Shown: piece after piece, positions 1-7,136 of the stretch
Layout of the letters: the number at the start of each line of letters is the position of its first letter
How positions within the stretch are numbered: the first letter of the stretch is position 1
Assembly (NCBI GenBank): GCA_003558175.1
Contig: PWMO01000542.1
Location: 1 to 14,792 of the forward strand
Origin: Spirochaetaceae bacterium
GTDB lineage: Bacteria; Spirochaetota; Spirochaetia; DSM-27196; PWMO01
DNA length: 14,792 nucleotides
Reading direction: 5' to 3'
Made by a program: the position numbers and the translations under genes
Notes under the pieces: model-generated
The model's database searches: none
Told to the model about the DNA's origin: nothing
Seen by the model: the letters and a program-made list of their open reading frames with translations, nothing else

Positions 1-244
1 CTCCGTTGGCAGGGGCAGGCGGGAGAGCACAATTTGCCGTCCGCACCGCCCAACGGTCAGTAAGCGCCTGCCGGAATTCAACGATTACCGCGCCATAGCG
101 CGCAAGGACCTCCCGGACGGATGCGCGGGAGAAACAGCCGTCGGAAAAATGGGATCGCGCGTTCACGTCGCCGTATCGGGGGCGATCGCCGTCATCCCAC
201 AAGGCGAGTTGACAATTCCCGCAAATGTCTCGGTCACGAGTCAA
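1..244 (-). CDS. possible partial Cys-containing hypothetical protein, runs off the left edge
   Basis: This reading frame on the minus strand stays open from upstream of 244 to the window edge. Read from a TTG at 244 it gives 81 residues with a CGNC pair (Cys8, Cys11), further cysteines at about 37 and 72, and a helical-looking stretch around residues 42-62 (SVREVLARYGAVIVEFRQAL). The codon third positions are pyrimidine-rich in the manner of the confident genes, which favours this strand. Against it, the start has no ribosome binding site, the frame also stays open upstream towards the tRNA gene, and the exactly antisense frame on the plus strand is open too (2-247). In GC-rich DNA such mirror frames arise by chance. 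I do not recognise the protein. The Cys pair would suit a small metal-binding domain, but that is speculation. The true start and the end are unknown. Confidence 0.25.
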   Translation of the reverse strand, partial: MTRDRDICGNCQLALWDDGDRPRYGDVNARSHFSDGCFSRASVREVLARYGAVIVEFRQALTDRWAVRTANCALPPAPANG

Positions 245-403
245 AGGTGACGTAGCTCGAGTACAACAATCGTGGTATATAGCAGCTGCGCGTGGTCCAG
301 ACCTGCACGCGCCCTGGCGCAAAATCTCCCAGGCGCGGCTGCTGTGGCGCGGCTACTTTTACAAGGTTCGTAACAGGAACAGGGGGTTACAGTGGGGAGG
401 GTC
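245..403. other. unassigned stretch between the left-edge frame and the tRNA gene
   Basis: No supported gene is seen here. Long open frames on both strands look like GC-rich chance openings, and one merely reads through the tRNA gene. A short inverted repeat (gtaac at 370-374 and gttac at 386-390) lies just downstream of the tRNA 3' end, but it has only five pairs, an 11-base loop and no run of T, so I do not call it a terminator. Confidence 0.4.
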
Positions 404-477
<74 letters not shown>

Positions 478-524
478 GTTTGCTGCATTCCGGCACCCCG
501 TTTCGCACCGGATGACAACACCGC

Positions 525-554
525 ACGCTACATCCAACGGCGCCACCGTGTCAA
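525..554 (-). promoter_or_regulatory. candidate promoter of the tRNA-Arg gene
   Basis: On the minus strand a perfect TTGACA (549-554) is followed after 18 bases by TAGCGT (525-530). This would start transcription about 40 bases upstream of the mature tRNA 5' end at 477, a reasonable leader for a processed tRNA. The -10 box is weak, so the call rests on the perfect -35 box and its position. It lies back to back with the promoter for the plus-strand gene at 599. Confidence 0.4.
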
Positions 555-563
555 TACGCCCGG

Positions 564-592
564 TTGCCGCGTCTCATGCGCCGCGCTACAAT
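564..592 (+). promoter_or_regulatory. candidate promoter giving a leaderless mRNA for the 599 gene
   Basis: TTGCCG (564-569), a 17-base spacer and TACAAT (587-592) make a good housekeeping-type promoter. The expected start, six or seven bases past the -10 box, falls on the A of the ATG at 599. No Shine-Dalgarno sequence precedes that ATG, which agrees with a leaderless transcript. This promoter would feed the DUF4321-like gene, maf and possibly the genes beyond. Confidence 0.5.
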
Positions 593-598
593 GCGCTC

Positions 599-835
599 AT
601 GAAGCTTAACAGCAAAACACGCGGCACCTTTGTCGCTGTTCTGTTTCTGTCACTGCTCATCGGCACGCTCGTGTGGGAGATAATCGAGCGGCTCTTCGGC
701 GGCTTCGGCATACCAATCAATCTCTCCGTGGGTCCGATCGGGTTTGATGCGCACGTGGTGGCGCTCTGGTTCCGCGCCAACCCGGGAACCGCCGCCGCCG
801 TCTACCCGGGCATCCGTTTCTTCCAGTCACTGTGA
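599..835 (+). CDS. small membrane protein resembling the DUF4321 family
   Basis: This 78-residue protein has one clear hydrophobic segment at about residues 9-26 after a short basic N-terminus (KLNSKTRG), then a conserved-looking stretch INLSVGPIGFDAHVVALWF (residues 40-58). The layout, with one N-terminal helix, a GP-x-x-x-D segment and a short hydrophobic C-terminal half, resembles DUF4321, a family of small membrane proteins of unknown role. I judged that by eye. The ATG at 599 was chosen because it starts exactly where the upstream promoter should begin transcription. An in-frame ATG at 512 would overlap both promoters and add an unremarkable leader. The gene ends 10 bases before maf, so the two are probably co-transcribed. 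No biochemical function is known to me. Confidence 0.7.
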   Translation: MKLNSKTRGTFVAVLFLSLLIGTLVWEIIERLFGGFGIPINLSVGPIGFDAHVVALWFRANPGTAAAVYPGIRFFQSL

Positions 836-845
836 GTTGAGACGC

Positions 846-1484
846 ATGAGTAACACTGGTAGCGACGCTCCGTACGGCAACCGAATCATCCTGGCCTCGG
901 CGTCGCCGCGACGCGCCGAGCTGTTGCGGCAGGTTGGAATTGAGTTCGACATCGTCACACCTGAGGTAGACGAGTCGCAAATAGTCTGCAACCACCCGAC
1001 CGAAACCGCCGTGCGCCGCGCCGAGGCCAAGCTGCAGGCGGCGTTGGCGGCACTGGCGCTCGCCCGCGGCAGCGCCGGCGCGGACGCGGGCGGCAGCAAC
1101 GGCAAGCTGGTGCTGGCAGCCGACACCATGGTCTTTATCGGCACGCAGACCTTCGGCAAGCCGAAGACGCCCGAAGACGCCCACCGCATCGTTGGGGCAC
1201 TTTCCGGACGCACCCACACCGTGGTCACCGCCTGCGCCTGGGCCGTCGGCGACAGGCGAGACACTCTGTTCGAAACCGCAGACGTTACCTTCAGCCCGCT
1301 GAGTCAGAACGAATTACGCCGTTACGTCGAGAGCGAAGAATGGCGCGGAGTCGCCGGCGGCTACCGGATCCAGGGTCTGGCGGCTGCCTTTATCAGCCGC
1401 CTCGAGGGCTCATACGCAACCGTGATGGGGTTGCCAATTCACCGCGTTTACACTATTGTGAAGCACAATAACGGGACGCAGTAA
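846..1484 (+). CDS. maf: Maf-family nucleoside triphosphate pyrophosphatase
   Basis: Maf proteins hydrolyse non-canonical or excess nucleoside triphosphates to monophosphates and pyrophosphate, acting in house-cleaning and in some species in arrest of septation. The N-terminal signature ILASASPRR (residues 15-23), the catalytic AADT (Asp93) and GKPK (104-107) are all present. The C-terminal GYRIQGLAAAF and GSYATVMGLP segments resemble the YhdE (dTTP/UTP) subgroup rather than YceF; that subgroup call is by eye. At 212 residues it is somewhat longer than usual, owing to an Ala/Gly-rich insertion at about residues 65-86, before the ADT strand. The ATG at 846 follows the preceding stop by 10 bases and has only a weak purine-rich site (gttgag). 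An upstream in-frame ATG at 744 would overlap the previous gene heavily and is not favoured. Confidence 0.93.
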   Translation: MSNTGSDAPYGNRIILASASPRRAELLRQVGIEFDIVTPEVDESQIVCNHPTETAVRRAEAKLQAALAALALARGSAGADAGGSNGKLVLAADTMVFIGTQTFGKPKTPEDAHRIVGALSGRTHTVVTACAWAVGDRRDTLFETADVTFSPLSQNELRRYVESEEWRGVAGGYRIQGLAAAFISRLEGSYATVMGLPIHRVYTIVKHNNGTQ

Positions 1485-1501
1485 ACGTCTCAATCATCTT
1501 C

Positions 1502-1556
1502 CGATCGGCCTGCCCGATCGAGAAACAGAGAAGGATTGTGCCGCAGTGGGCGGCAC
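1502..1556 (+). promoter_or_regulatory. tandem hairpins in the maf-rpsB gap (possible rpsB leader)
   Basis: Two perfect 7-bp hairpins with 5-base loops stand in the 87-base gap before rpsB. The first is CGATCGG/CCGATCG (1502-1508 and 1514-1520). The second is GTGCCGC/GCGGCAC (1538-1544 and 1550-1556), which ends two bases before the rpsB ribosome binding site region. Neither is followed by a T run, so they are not ordinary terminators. In gamma-proteobacteria S2 represses its own rpsB-tsf mRNA through a structured leader; a like role here is inference only. A further small inverted repeat (ATTGTG-aag-CACAAT, 1455-1469) sits at the end of maf. Confidence 0.4.
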
Positions 1557-1571
1557 GAGTGAGGAGGATAC

Positions 1572-2624
1572 GTGGCACTAGTAACCATGAAGAACCTGCT
1601 GGAGTCCGGTGTGCACTTCGGACACCAGACCAAGCGTTGGGACCCGCGCATGAAGAAGTTCATCTTCGCCGAGCGCAACGGGATCCACATCATCGACCTG
1701 CAGAAAACAATCGTCTGCATCAAAGAGGCCTACGAGGCAGTCCGCAAGACCGTTCTGGAGAACAAGGCGGTCCTTTTTGTCGGCACCAAGAAACAGGCCC
1801 AGCAATCCATACAGCGTGAAGCCGAGCATTGCGGCATGTTCTACGTCAACCACCGCTGGTTGGGCGGCATGCTCACCAACTTCTCGACCATCAAGCGCTC
1901 TCTCATGCGCCTGAAGAAGATCGACAAGATGGAAGTGGACGGCACCTTCGAGAGCCTGACGAAGAAAGAGGTAGCGCGGCTCAACAAAGAACGCGCCAGG
2001 CTGGAGAAAAACCTCGGCGGCATTAAAGAGATGAAGGAACCGCCCGGAATTATATTTGTCATCGACACCCGCAAAGAAGCAATCGCGGTGGCCGAGGCAC
2101 AGCGCATGGGCATTCCCATCGTCGCAGTGGTGGACACGAACTGTAACCCGGACGGCATCACCTACCCCATTCCGGGCAACGACGACGCAATTCGCGCAAT
2201 CAACCTGTTCACCTCCATCATCTCCAAGGCGGTCATCGAGGCAGACAACGAGATCGGTCTTGAAGTAATTGAACACCTGCAGGAAGACGACATCGAAGGT
2301 GCTTCAACTGCCGAAGGAGCCGCAGAGGCAGAGGATCGCGAAGAGGCCGTCGCCGAAGAGGCCGTCGCCGAAGGTGCTGGTGCCGAAGCTGCCGGAGACG
2401 CCGGAGACGCCGAAGTAGAGACCGCTCCGGTTGCGGTGCAGGTTGCCGCAGAAGACGCGGAAGCTGAAGAAGGCTTCGCGGCTGAGGACTACTCCGAATA
2501 CGATCCGTCCGAAGATGAGCTGCAGAGCATAGCACGTAAAGCTGCGCAAGAGAATCTCACTCCGGAAGAAGAAGTTGCCGAAGACGCCGGGATCGACGAG
2601 GACAAGTTCTACGACGAGCCGTAA
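1572..2624 (+). CDS. rpsB: 30S ribosomal protein S2 with long acidic C-terminal tail
   Basis: S2 binds late to the 30S subunit between head and body and is needed for S1 recruitment. The start is GTG at 1572, behind a strong gaggagga site (1561-1568), giving the usual [20 protein letters not shown] opening. The core contains [22 protein letters not shown] and [13 protein letters not shown] and ends near residue 234. Residues 235-350 form an extra tail very rich in Glu, Asp and Ala with internal repeats ([25 protein letters not shown] is coded by near-repeats of gccgtcgccgaagag). Typical S2 proteins have about 230-270 residues, so at 350 this is unusually long. The tail frame is intact and ends at TAA just before tsf, so it looks genuine rather than a frameshift. 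It is the first gene of the S2/EF-Ts pair. Confidence 0.97.
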   Translation: MALVTMKNLLESGVHFGHQTKRWDPRMKKFIFAERNGIHIIDLQKTIVCIKEAYEAVRKTVLENKAVLFVGTKKQAQQSIQREAEHCGMFYVNHRWLGGMLTNFSTIKRSLMRLKKIDKMEVDGTFESLTKKEVARLNKERARLEKNLGGIKEMKEPPGIIFVIDTRKEAIAVAEAQRMGIPIVAVVDTNCNPDGITYPIPGNDDAIRAINLFTSIISKAVIEADNEIGLEVIEHLQEDDIEGASTAEGAAEAEDREEAVAEEAVAEGAGAEAAGDAGDAEVETAPVAVQVAAEDAEAEEGFAAEDYSEYDPSEDELQSIARKAAQENLTPEEEVAEDAGIDEDKFYDEP

Positions 2625-2676
2625 AGACGGCCAGAGACCGGCCATAGAAAAGAGACTCAACATGGAGGAGATACAC

Positions 2677-3522
2677 GTGGACATTAAAGCTTCCGACGTG
2701 AAGAAACTACGCGACAAAACCGGCGCCGGCATGATGGACTGTAAGAAGGCGCTGGTAGACGCCGGCGGTGACGCCGCTCAGGCAGAAAAGATACTGAAGG
2801 AACTCGGGCTCGCAGCGGCAGCCAAGCGCATGGGACGCGCCACCAATGAAGGTCGCGTTTTCACCCGGGTCACCACCGACAAAGCGGGAATTCTCGAACT
2901 CTCCTGCGAAACAGACTTTGTAGCCCGCAACAGCGATTTCATCGCGCTGGGTAACCGGCTGCTCGAGCTGCTGATGGACGAAGGTGCCACCCCGGATTCG
3001 GATACGGTGCAGGACGAGGTCCAGCGGGCCATCAGCACCATCAAAGAAAATATGGCGCTGCGCCGACTTGAGATCATACCCGTTGCCGCGGGCGAAACTG
3101 TGGTAGACTACATCCATGGGGACGGCGGCAGCATCGGTGTACTGGTTAAGGTTCAGACGGACGGGGCAGCCTCAGACGCTGAGGTAGTGCGGCAGTTTGC
3201 TTTCGACGTGGCGCTGCACGTGGCTGCGTTCCGACCCGCCTACCTCTCGCAGGAGAAGGTAGAGAAAAGCTATCTGGATGAGCAGGAAGCGATCTTCCTC
3301 AAGCAGGCGGAAAGCATGGACAAGCCGCAGAACGTGCTGCAGGGTATCGTAAAGGGCAAAATGAAAAAGCACCTTTCGGAAATCTGCCTCGTTGATCAGC
3401 CGTTTGTCAAAGATGACAAGAAGTCCGTGTCCCAGATGGCAGCGGAAGTTGGAAAGAGCGTGGGAGCTGCGGTGACCGTTGCCGATTACCGTTACTACCG
3501 CGTTGGGGAAGAGCTGGAATAG
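2677..3522 (+). CDS. tsf: translation elongation factor Ts
   Basis: EF-Ts exchanges GDP for GTP on EF-Tu in the cytoplasm. The protein shows the first signature TGAGMMDCKKAL (residues 15-26), the second signature ELSCETDFVARNSDF and the C-terminal coiled region (QNVLQGIVKGKMKKHLSEICL), with a length of 281 residues, normal for the family. I choose GTG at 2677, because ggaggag at 2664-2670 sits six bases upstream. An in-frame ATG at 2662 (MEEIHVDIK) overlaps that binding site and has a poorer one of its own; it would add five residues. The gene follows rpsB by 52 bases. pyrH, which follows tsf in many bacteria, is not here. Confidence 0.96.
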   Translation: MDIKASDVKKLRDKTGAGMMDCKKALVDAGGDAAQAEKILKELGLAAAAKRMGRATNEGRVFTRVTTDKAGILELSCETDFVARNSDFIALGNRLLELLMDEGATPDSDTVQDEVQRAISTIKENMALRRLEIIPVAAGETVVDYIHGDGGSIGVLVKVQTDGAASDAEVVRQFAFDVALHVAAFRPAYLSQEKVEKSYLDEQEAIFLKQAESMDKPQNVLQGIVKGKMKKHLSEICLVDQPFVKDDKKSVSQMAAEVGKSVGAAVTVADYRYYRVGEELE

Positions 3523-3543
3523 AGGCGCCTGAGTAGAAAGTCG

Positions 3544-3570
3544 CGCGCCGCCCTCCCCAGGGAAGGCGCG
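3544..3570 (+). other. GC-rich hairpin between tsf and frr
   Basis: CGCGCC (3544-3549) pairs with GGCGCG (3565-3570). Inside it CCCT (3551-3554) pairs with AGGG (3559-3562) around a 4-base loop, with a small internal mismatch (G against AA). No T run follows on either strand, so it is not a standard terminator. It could be an RNA processing or stability element, or partial attenuation between tsf and frr. It occupies the place where pyrH lies in many other genomes. Confidence 0.4.
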
Positions 3571-3610
3571 GCGCGGCGCAATACTCACATTCAAACGGAG
3601 AGATGAAGCC

Positions 3611-4165
3611 ATGAATCAAGTTCACGCACAGGCAGAAGACCGGATGAAAAAATCGCTGCACGCGCTGACCGATGAGTTCAACACAATTCGGACCGGACGT
3701 GCTTCGGCAGCGCTGTTTGACCGGATCAAGGTAGAGTACTACGGCAACCCGACCCCGCTGAACCAGGTCGCAACCATCTCCGTTCCTGAGGCGCGCCTGG
3801 TGGTGATCCAGCCGTGGGACAAAGGCATCATCGCTGAGATCGAAAAAGCGATTCAGAAGTCGGAGCTATCGGTCAACCCCAGCAACGACGGCAAAGTCAT
3901 TCGCATTAATATTCCGCCGCTGACCGAAGAGCGCCGCAAAGAGTTCGCCAAGATCGCCAGAAACGTCGCTGAGCAGGCTCGCGTTGCAATCCGCAACATC
4001 CGCCGTGACGCCAACGATGAACTCAAGAAGCAGGAAAAGACGGGCGAGTTGTCGGAAGACGAGCTGAAACGCGCTGAAGAAGAGATTCAGAAACTCACCG
4101 ACAGCTACGTTGAGGAGATCAATACAGCGCTCGAGGCGAAAGAGAAAGAGATTCTGGAGATCTGA
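3611..4165 (+). CDS. frr: ribosome recycling factor
   Basis: RRF works with EF-G to split post-termination ribosomes. At 184 residues it matches the family length. Diagnostic segments include [10 protein letters not shown] near the N-terminus, the [24 protein letters not shown] stretch, and the C-terminal helix of domain I with [21 protein letters not shown]. The ATG at 3611 is preceded by acggagagatg, a good binding site at about 10 bases. The stop codon shares its last A with the start of uppS (TGATG), so translation of the two is likely coupled. Confidence 0.97.
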   Translation: MNQVHAQAEDRMKKSLHALTDEFNTIRTGRASAALFDRIKVEYYGNPTPLNQVATISVPEARLVVIQPWDKGIIAEIEKAIQKSELSVNPSNDGKVIRINIPPLTEERRKEFAKIARNVAEQARVAIRNIRRDANDELKKQEKTGELSEDELKRAEEEIQKLTDSYVEEINTALEAKEKEILEI

Positions 4166-4905
4166 TGGCGGGGGACGCGGCTCGTGAGACGATCGCAGGT
4201 TCGGTAAATGCTCCGCTGCACGTCGGGATCATCATGGACGGCAATGGGCGCTGGGCCACCGCGCGCAGCATGCCGCGCACCAGCGGCCACCAGGAAGGGC
4301 TTGAAGCCGCCAAGCGTGTCGTCCGTGCAGCCGCCGATGCCGGCGTCCGCTACCTGTCGCTCTTCGCGTTCTCTACCGAAAACTGGAACCGCACCGCCGA
4401 TGAAGTCAAGTTTCTGATGGGGCTGGTGACCGGCTACCTGCGCAAGGAGTATCCCTTTTACCAGGAGGTGGGCGTTCGTGTAGTCCACAGTGGCAACGTC
4501 AAGCGCCTTCCGCGCGCAGTGCAGCGGGAGCTGAGCGCGGTCATGAAGGACACACAGCAGTTTGACCGCATTGTGGTAAACCTGGCGCTCAATTACGGCG
4601 GCAGAGACGAGATTGTCCGTGCCGTGAATCGACTTCTTGCGGACCGCCAGAAAAGCTCGACCGAGCAGCCGCGCGTTACCGAGGCCGGCCTGCGCAAGCA
4701 CCTTGACTTGCCGCAGATTCCCGATCCGGATCTCATCATTCGTACCGGCGGCGAACAGCGCTTGAGCAATTTCCTCTTGTGGGAATGCGCCTACGCGGAA
4801 CTCTACTTCAGCGACAAACTGTGGCCCGATTGGGATCGAGACGATCTCCTGCAGGCGGTACGAGACTACGGCTGTCGCAAAAGAAACTTCGGCGGAGTTC
4901 GATGA
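4165..4905 (+). CDS. uppS: undecaprenyl diphosphate synthase (isoprenyl transferase)
   Basis: This cis-prenyltransferase elongates farnesyl diphosphate with isopentenyl diphosphate to make the C55 lipid carrier for peptidoglycan and other envelope polymers. Visible motifs are HVGIIMDGNGRWA (residues 19-31, catalytic Asp25), FAFSTENWNR, and the diphosphate-binding RTGGEQRLSNFLLW (Arg193, Arg199) followed by YAELYF. The length of 246 residues is normal. Its ATG overlaps the frr stop by one base, and its own stop overlaps the cdsA start (ATGA), so it is translated as part of a tight frr-uppS-cdsA unit. A short leader (residues 1-17) precedes the first conserved strand. Confidence 0.97.
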   Translation: MAGDAARETIAGSVNAPLHVGIIMDGNGRWATARSMPRTSGHQEGLEAAKRVVRAAADAGVRYLSLFAFSTENWNRTADEVKFLMGLVTGYLRKEYPFYQEVGVRVVHSGNVKRLPRAVQRELSAVMKDTQQFDRIVVNLALNYGGRDEIVRAVNRLLADRQKSSTEQPRVTEAGLRKHLDLPQIPDPDLIIRTGGEQRLSNFLLWECAYAELYFSDKLWPDWDRDDLLQAVRDYGCRKRNFGGVR

Positions 4906-5756
4906 CTAACGTTACAAAGCGGGTACTCATGTTTACCGCGGGTGTTCCCGCGCTTATCGTGCTCGTTGTGCTGATGCCCAACAACTACCATCTGCCCTTC
5001 AATCTGGCGGTAATTGTTGCTGCGGGAGTCAGCGCGCGCGAGCTGGCCCAGATTATCGGCTGCCGGCCGAATGCCTACCAGATGCATCCGGTTGCGGCGA
5101 TGGTGTTGGGAATGTCGGTCCCGGCAGCCACGCTGCTCGGGCTCTTTGTCGGTGGTCCGCTACAGCCGCCACCGGCGCTCTTCACTGCAATTGCTGCTCT
5201 CCTGCTGGGGTACCAGGGCTTCCGGCGCGAGGAGATCAGCTTCAAGCGAATCATCCCCGCGGTTGGAACTTCATTCTTTCTTCTGATCTACCCGGGGCTC
5301 TTCGCCTCTTACATCATACTCCTCTCTACCCTGCCCCTGTCGACCGCAATACTGCTGGTCTTTTTCGCCACGGTCTACCTCAACGACACCCTGGCGTACG
5401 TTGTCGGGATGCTGTTCGGGCGACGCAATCAACGGTTGGTCCCCATCAGCCCTAACAAGAGCCTTGAGGGATTTGTGGGCGGATTTGTAACCTCGGTGCT
5501 GGTTCCGGTCGCAGCCGGCGTGCTGCTGCCGCAACTGTTTCCGGGGGGGCTGCTGCCGCGCCTGCTGCTGGGAGCGGCCGTGGGGGGCGCCGCAATCGTA
5601 GGGGATCTGGCGGAATCGGCGCTGAAACGTTCGGCGCTGGTCAAGGATTCGGGCGAGCTGATTCCCGGTCGCGGCGGTTTACTCGATTCGGTTGATTCAC
5701 CGGTGTATTCCGCGTTCGTTTTCTATTATCTTTATCGTGTACTGTTCCTCGCTTAG
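4902..5756 (+). CDS. cdsA: phosphatidate cytidylyltransferase (CDP-diglyceride synthase)
   Basis: CdsA makes CDP-diacylglycerol from phosphatidate and CTP at the cytoplasmic membrane, the branch point for bacterial phospholipids. The 284-residue protein has about eight hydrophobic segments. The family signature is in the C-terminal half: the acidic NDT (161-163), SPNKSLEGFVGG (183-194), the GD-x-x-E motif (234-238) and KDSGELIPGRGGLLDSVDS (248-266), which carries the metal-binding Asp residues. The start ATG at 4902 overlaps the uppS stop and has ggcggag just upstream. A run of seven G (5543-5549) lies inside the gene, and the frame is intact across it. dxr, which I recall next to cdsA in Treponema pallidum, is not present; rseP follows after 8 bases. 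Confidence 0.95.
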   Translation: MTNVTKRVLMFTAGVPALIVLVVLMPNNYHLPFNLAVIVAAGVSARELAQIIGCRPNAYQMHPVAAMVLGMSVPAATLLGLFVGGPLQPPPALFTAIAALLLGYQGFRREEISFKRIIPAVGTSFFLLIYPGLFASYIILLSTLPLSTAILLVFFATVYLNDTLAYVVGMLFGRRNQRLVPISPNKSLEGFVGGFVTSVLVPVAAGVLLPQLFPGGLLPRLLLGAAVGGAAIVGDLAESALKRSALVKDSGELIPGRGGLLDSVDSPVYSAFVFYYLYRVLFLA

Positions 5757-5764
5757 GAAGTCGC

Positions 5765-7123
5765 ATGTTGTTAAACGTACTGATTGGTCTTATCGGTCTC
5801 GGAATTGTGGTCTTCGTCCATGAGGCGGGTCACCTGATCGCCGCGAAGGCGGTGGGAATTGAGGTAGAGACGTTCTCCATCGGCTGGGGCCGCAAGCTGG
5901 CCGGTTTCAACTTCAAGGGAACCGAGTACCAGATCTCGGTCTTCCCGTTTGGCGGTTTCTGCAAGATGAAAGGTGAAGTGCTGCTGCAGCGTGCCTGGGA
6001 CGAGGGAGCCGACCGCATCCCGGAAGAGAAGGGAGCATTCTTCAGCGCCCGGCCCTGGCAACGGATTCTGGTTGCCGCTGCGGGCCCGCTGGTGAACCTG
6101 CTGTTTGCCATTCTGGTACTCTCGGTTATCTGGGGAATCGGCTTCTCGGTGATGACGTTTGAGAACCGCATCGTACTTGCGGCAGACTACTCGTCCGACG
6201 GCGAGCAGATGCCGGCCGCCGCAGCGGGGCTCGAAACCGGAGACCGCATCGTGGCAATCGACGCAACTGAAACCCGCAGTTTTCGCCAGATTCAGGAGCG
6301 TGTCGCGCAGTCCGCAGGCCGCGAGATCTCGCTCACCGTCGAACGCAACGGGGATCGTTTTGAGCGCACGCTGGTGCCGCAGCTGGACACCAGCAGCGGT
6401 GCGGGCTTGATCGGGATTTACCCGTGGATTGACCCGGTTGTTGCCGCCGTTTCCGAGGGCTCGCCGGCTGAGATTGCAGGAGTTCGTCCGGGCGATCGGA
6501 TCGATTCCGCTGCAGGTCAGCAGATTCGCCACAGTATGGAATTCCTCAATGTTATGGGGCGCACCGGGCGGCGCGTGCCGATAGAACTCCAACGGAACGG
6601 ACAGCAGGTCCAAACCGAGATCGTGCCGGGGTCACGCGAAGACGGGGGCCTCTATCTCGGCATCACGTTTCAGGCGGTGGAGATGCCGTCGCCGTCACTG
6701 ACTCCACCGGAGGCGCTGGCTCGCGGTACTCGCGAAGCGTTCTCCACGCTGGCGCTTACGGTACGCAGCATTGCGCTCCTGTTTCAGGGTGTCGACCTCA
6801 CGCAGGCGGTGGCGGGACCGATCCGCATTACCTATTTTGTTGGCGAGGTAGCAACCGCAGGGCTCAGCGGCGGAATCGGCGGCGGCTTGCGCGCCTTCTT
6901 CAACTTCCTCAGCCTGGTGAGTATCGCGCTGTTCTTCATGAACCTGTTGCCAATACCGGTGCTCGACGGTGGGCAGATCCTGCTGTACACGGTTGAAGGG
7001 ATTTCGCGCAGACCACTTCACCCAAAGCTGGTGTATCGCTATCAGATGATTGGGACAGCAATCATATTGACTCTTATTGTTTTCGCCTTCTTCAGTGATA
7101 TTCTATTTCTGGCGGGACGATGA
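5765..7123 (+). CDS. rseP: RseP-type site-2 intramembrane zinc metalloprotease
   Basis: RseP family proteases cut membrane-spanning substrates such as anti-sigma factors and leftover signal peptides. The zinc site HEAGH (residues 19-23) is in the first membrane helix, and the second conserved motif NLLPIPVLDGGQ (393-404, Asp401) is near the C-terminus. Two PDZ-like regions lie between them: about 140-210 (AAAAGLETGDRIVAID) and about 225-300 (EGSPAEIAGVRPGDRI). The double PDZ and length of 452 fit the E. coli-like group. Further membrane segments lie at about 98-125 and 430-450. The ATG at 5765 has aggaag seven bases upstream. The stop is 13 bases before the next gene. No substrate or sigma/anti-sigma pair is encoded in this window. 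Confidence 0.96.
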   Translation: MLLNVLIGLIGLGIVVFVHEAGHLIAAKAVGIEVETFSIGWGRKLAGFNFKGTEYQISVFPFGGFCKMKGEVLLQRAWDEGADRIPEEKGAFFSARPWQRILVAAAGPLVNLLFAILVLSVIWGIGFSVMTFENRIVLAADYSSDGEQMPAAAAGLETGDRIVAIDATETRSFRQIQERVAQSAGREISLTVERNGDRFERTLVPQLDTSSGAGLIGIYPWIDPVVAAVSEGSPAEIAGVRPGDRIDSAAGQQIRHSMEFLNVMGRTGRRVPIELQRNGQQVQTEIVPGSREDGGLYLGITFQAVEMPSPSLTPPEALARGTREAFSTLALTVRSIALLFQGVDLTQAVAGPIRITYFVGEVATAGLSGGIGGGLRAFFNFLSLVSIALFFMNLLPIPVLDGGQILLYTVEGISRRPLHPKLVYRYQMIGTAIILTLIVFAFFSDILFLAGR

Positions 7124-7136
7124 ACGGAGACAGAAG

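Noticed and set aside
2..247. Plus-strand frame open from the left edge to a TGA at 245-247
   Set aside because: It is the exact antisense mirror of the minus-strand frame and its codon third positions look less like the real genes here. It has no recognisable motif.
2318..2440. Short DNA repeats in the rpsB tail as a CRISPR-like or mobile repeat array
   Set aside because: The units are short, in frame and imperfect, and are explained by Glu/Ala-rich coding sequence.
5541..5550. Run of seven G in cdsA as a phase-variation site
   Set aside because: The frame is intact, the gene is essential in most bacteria, and a 7-base run is common by chance in GC-rich DNA.
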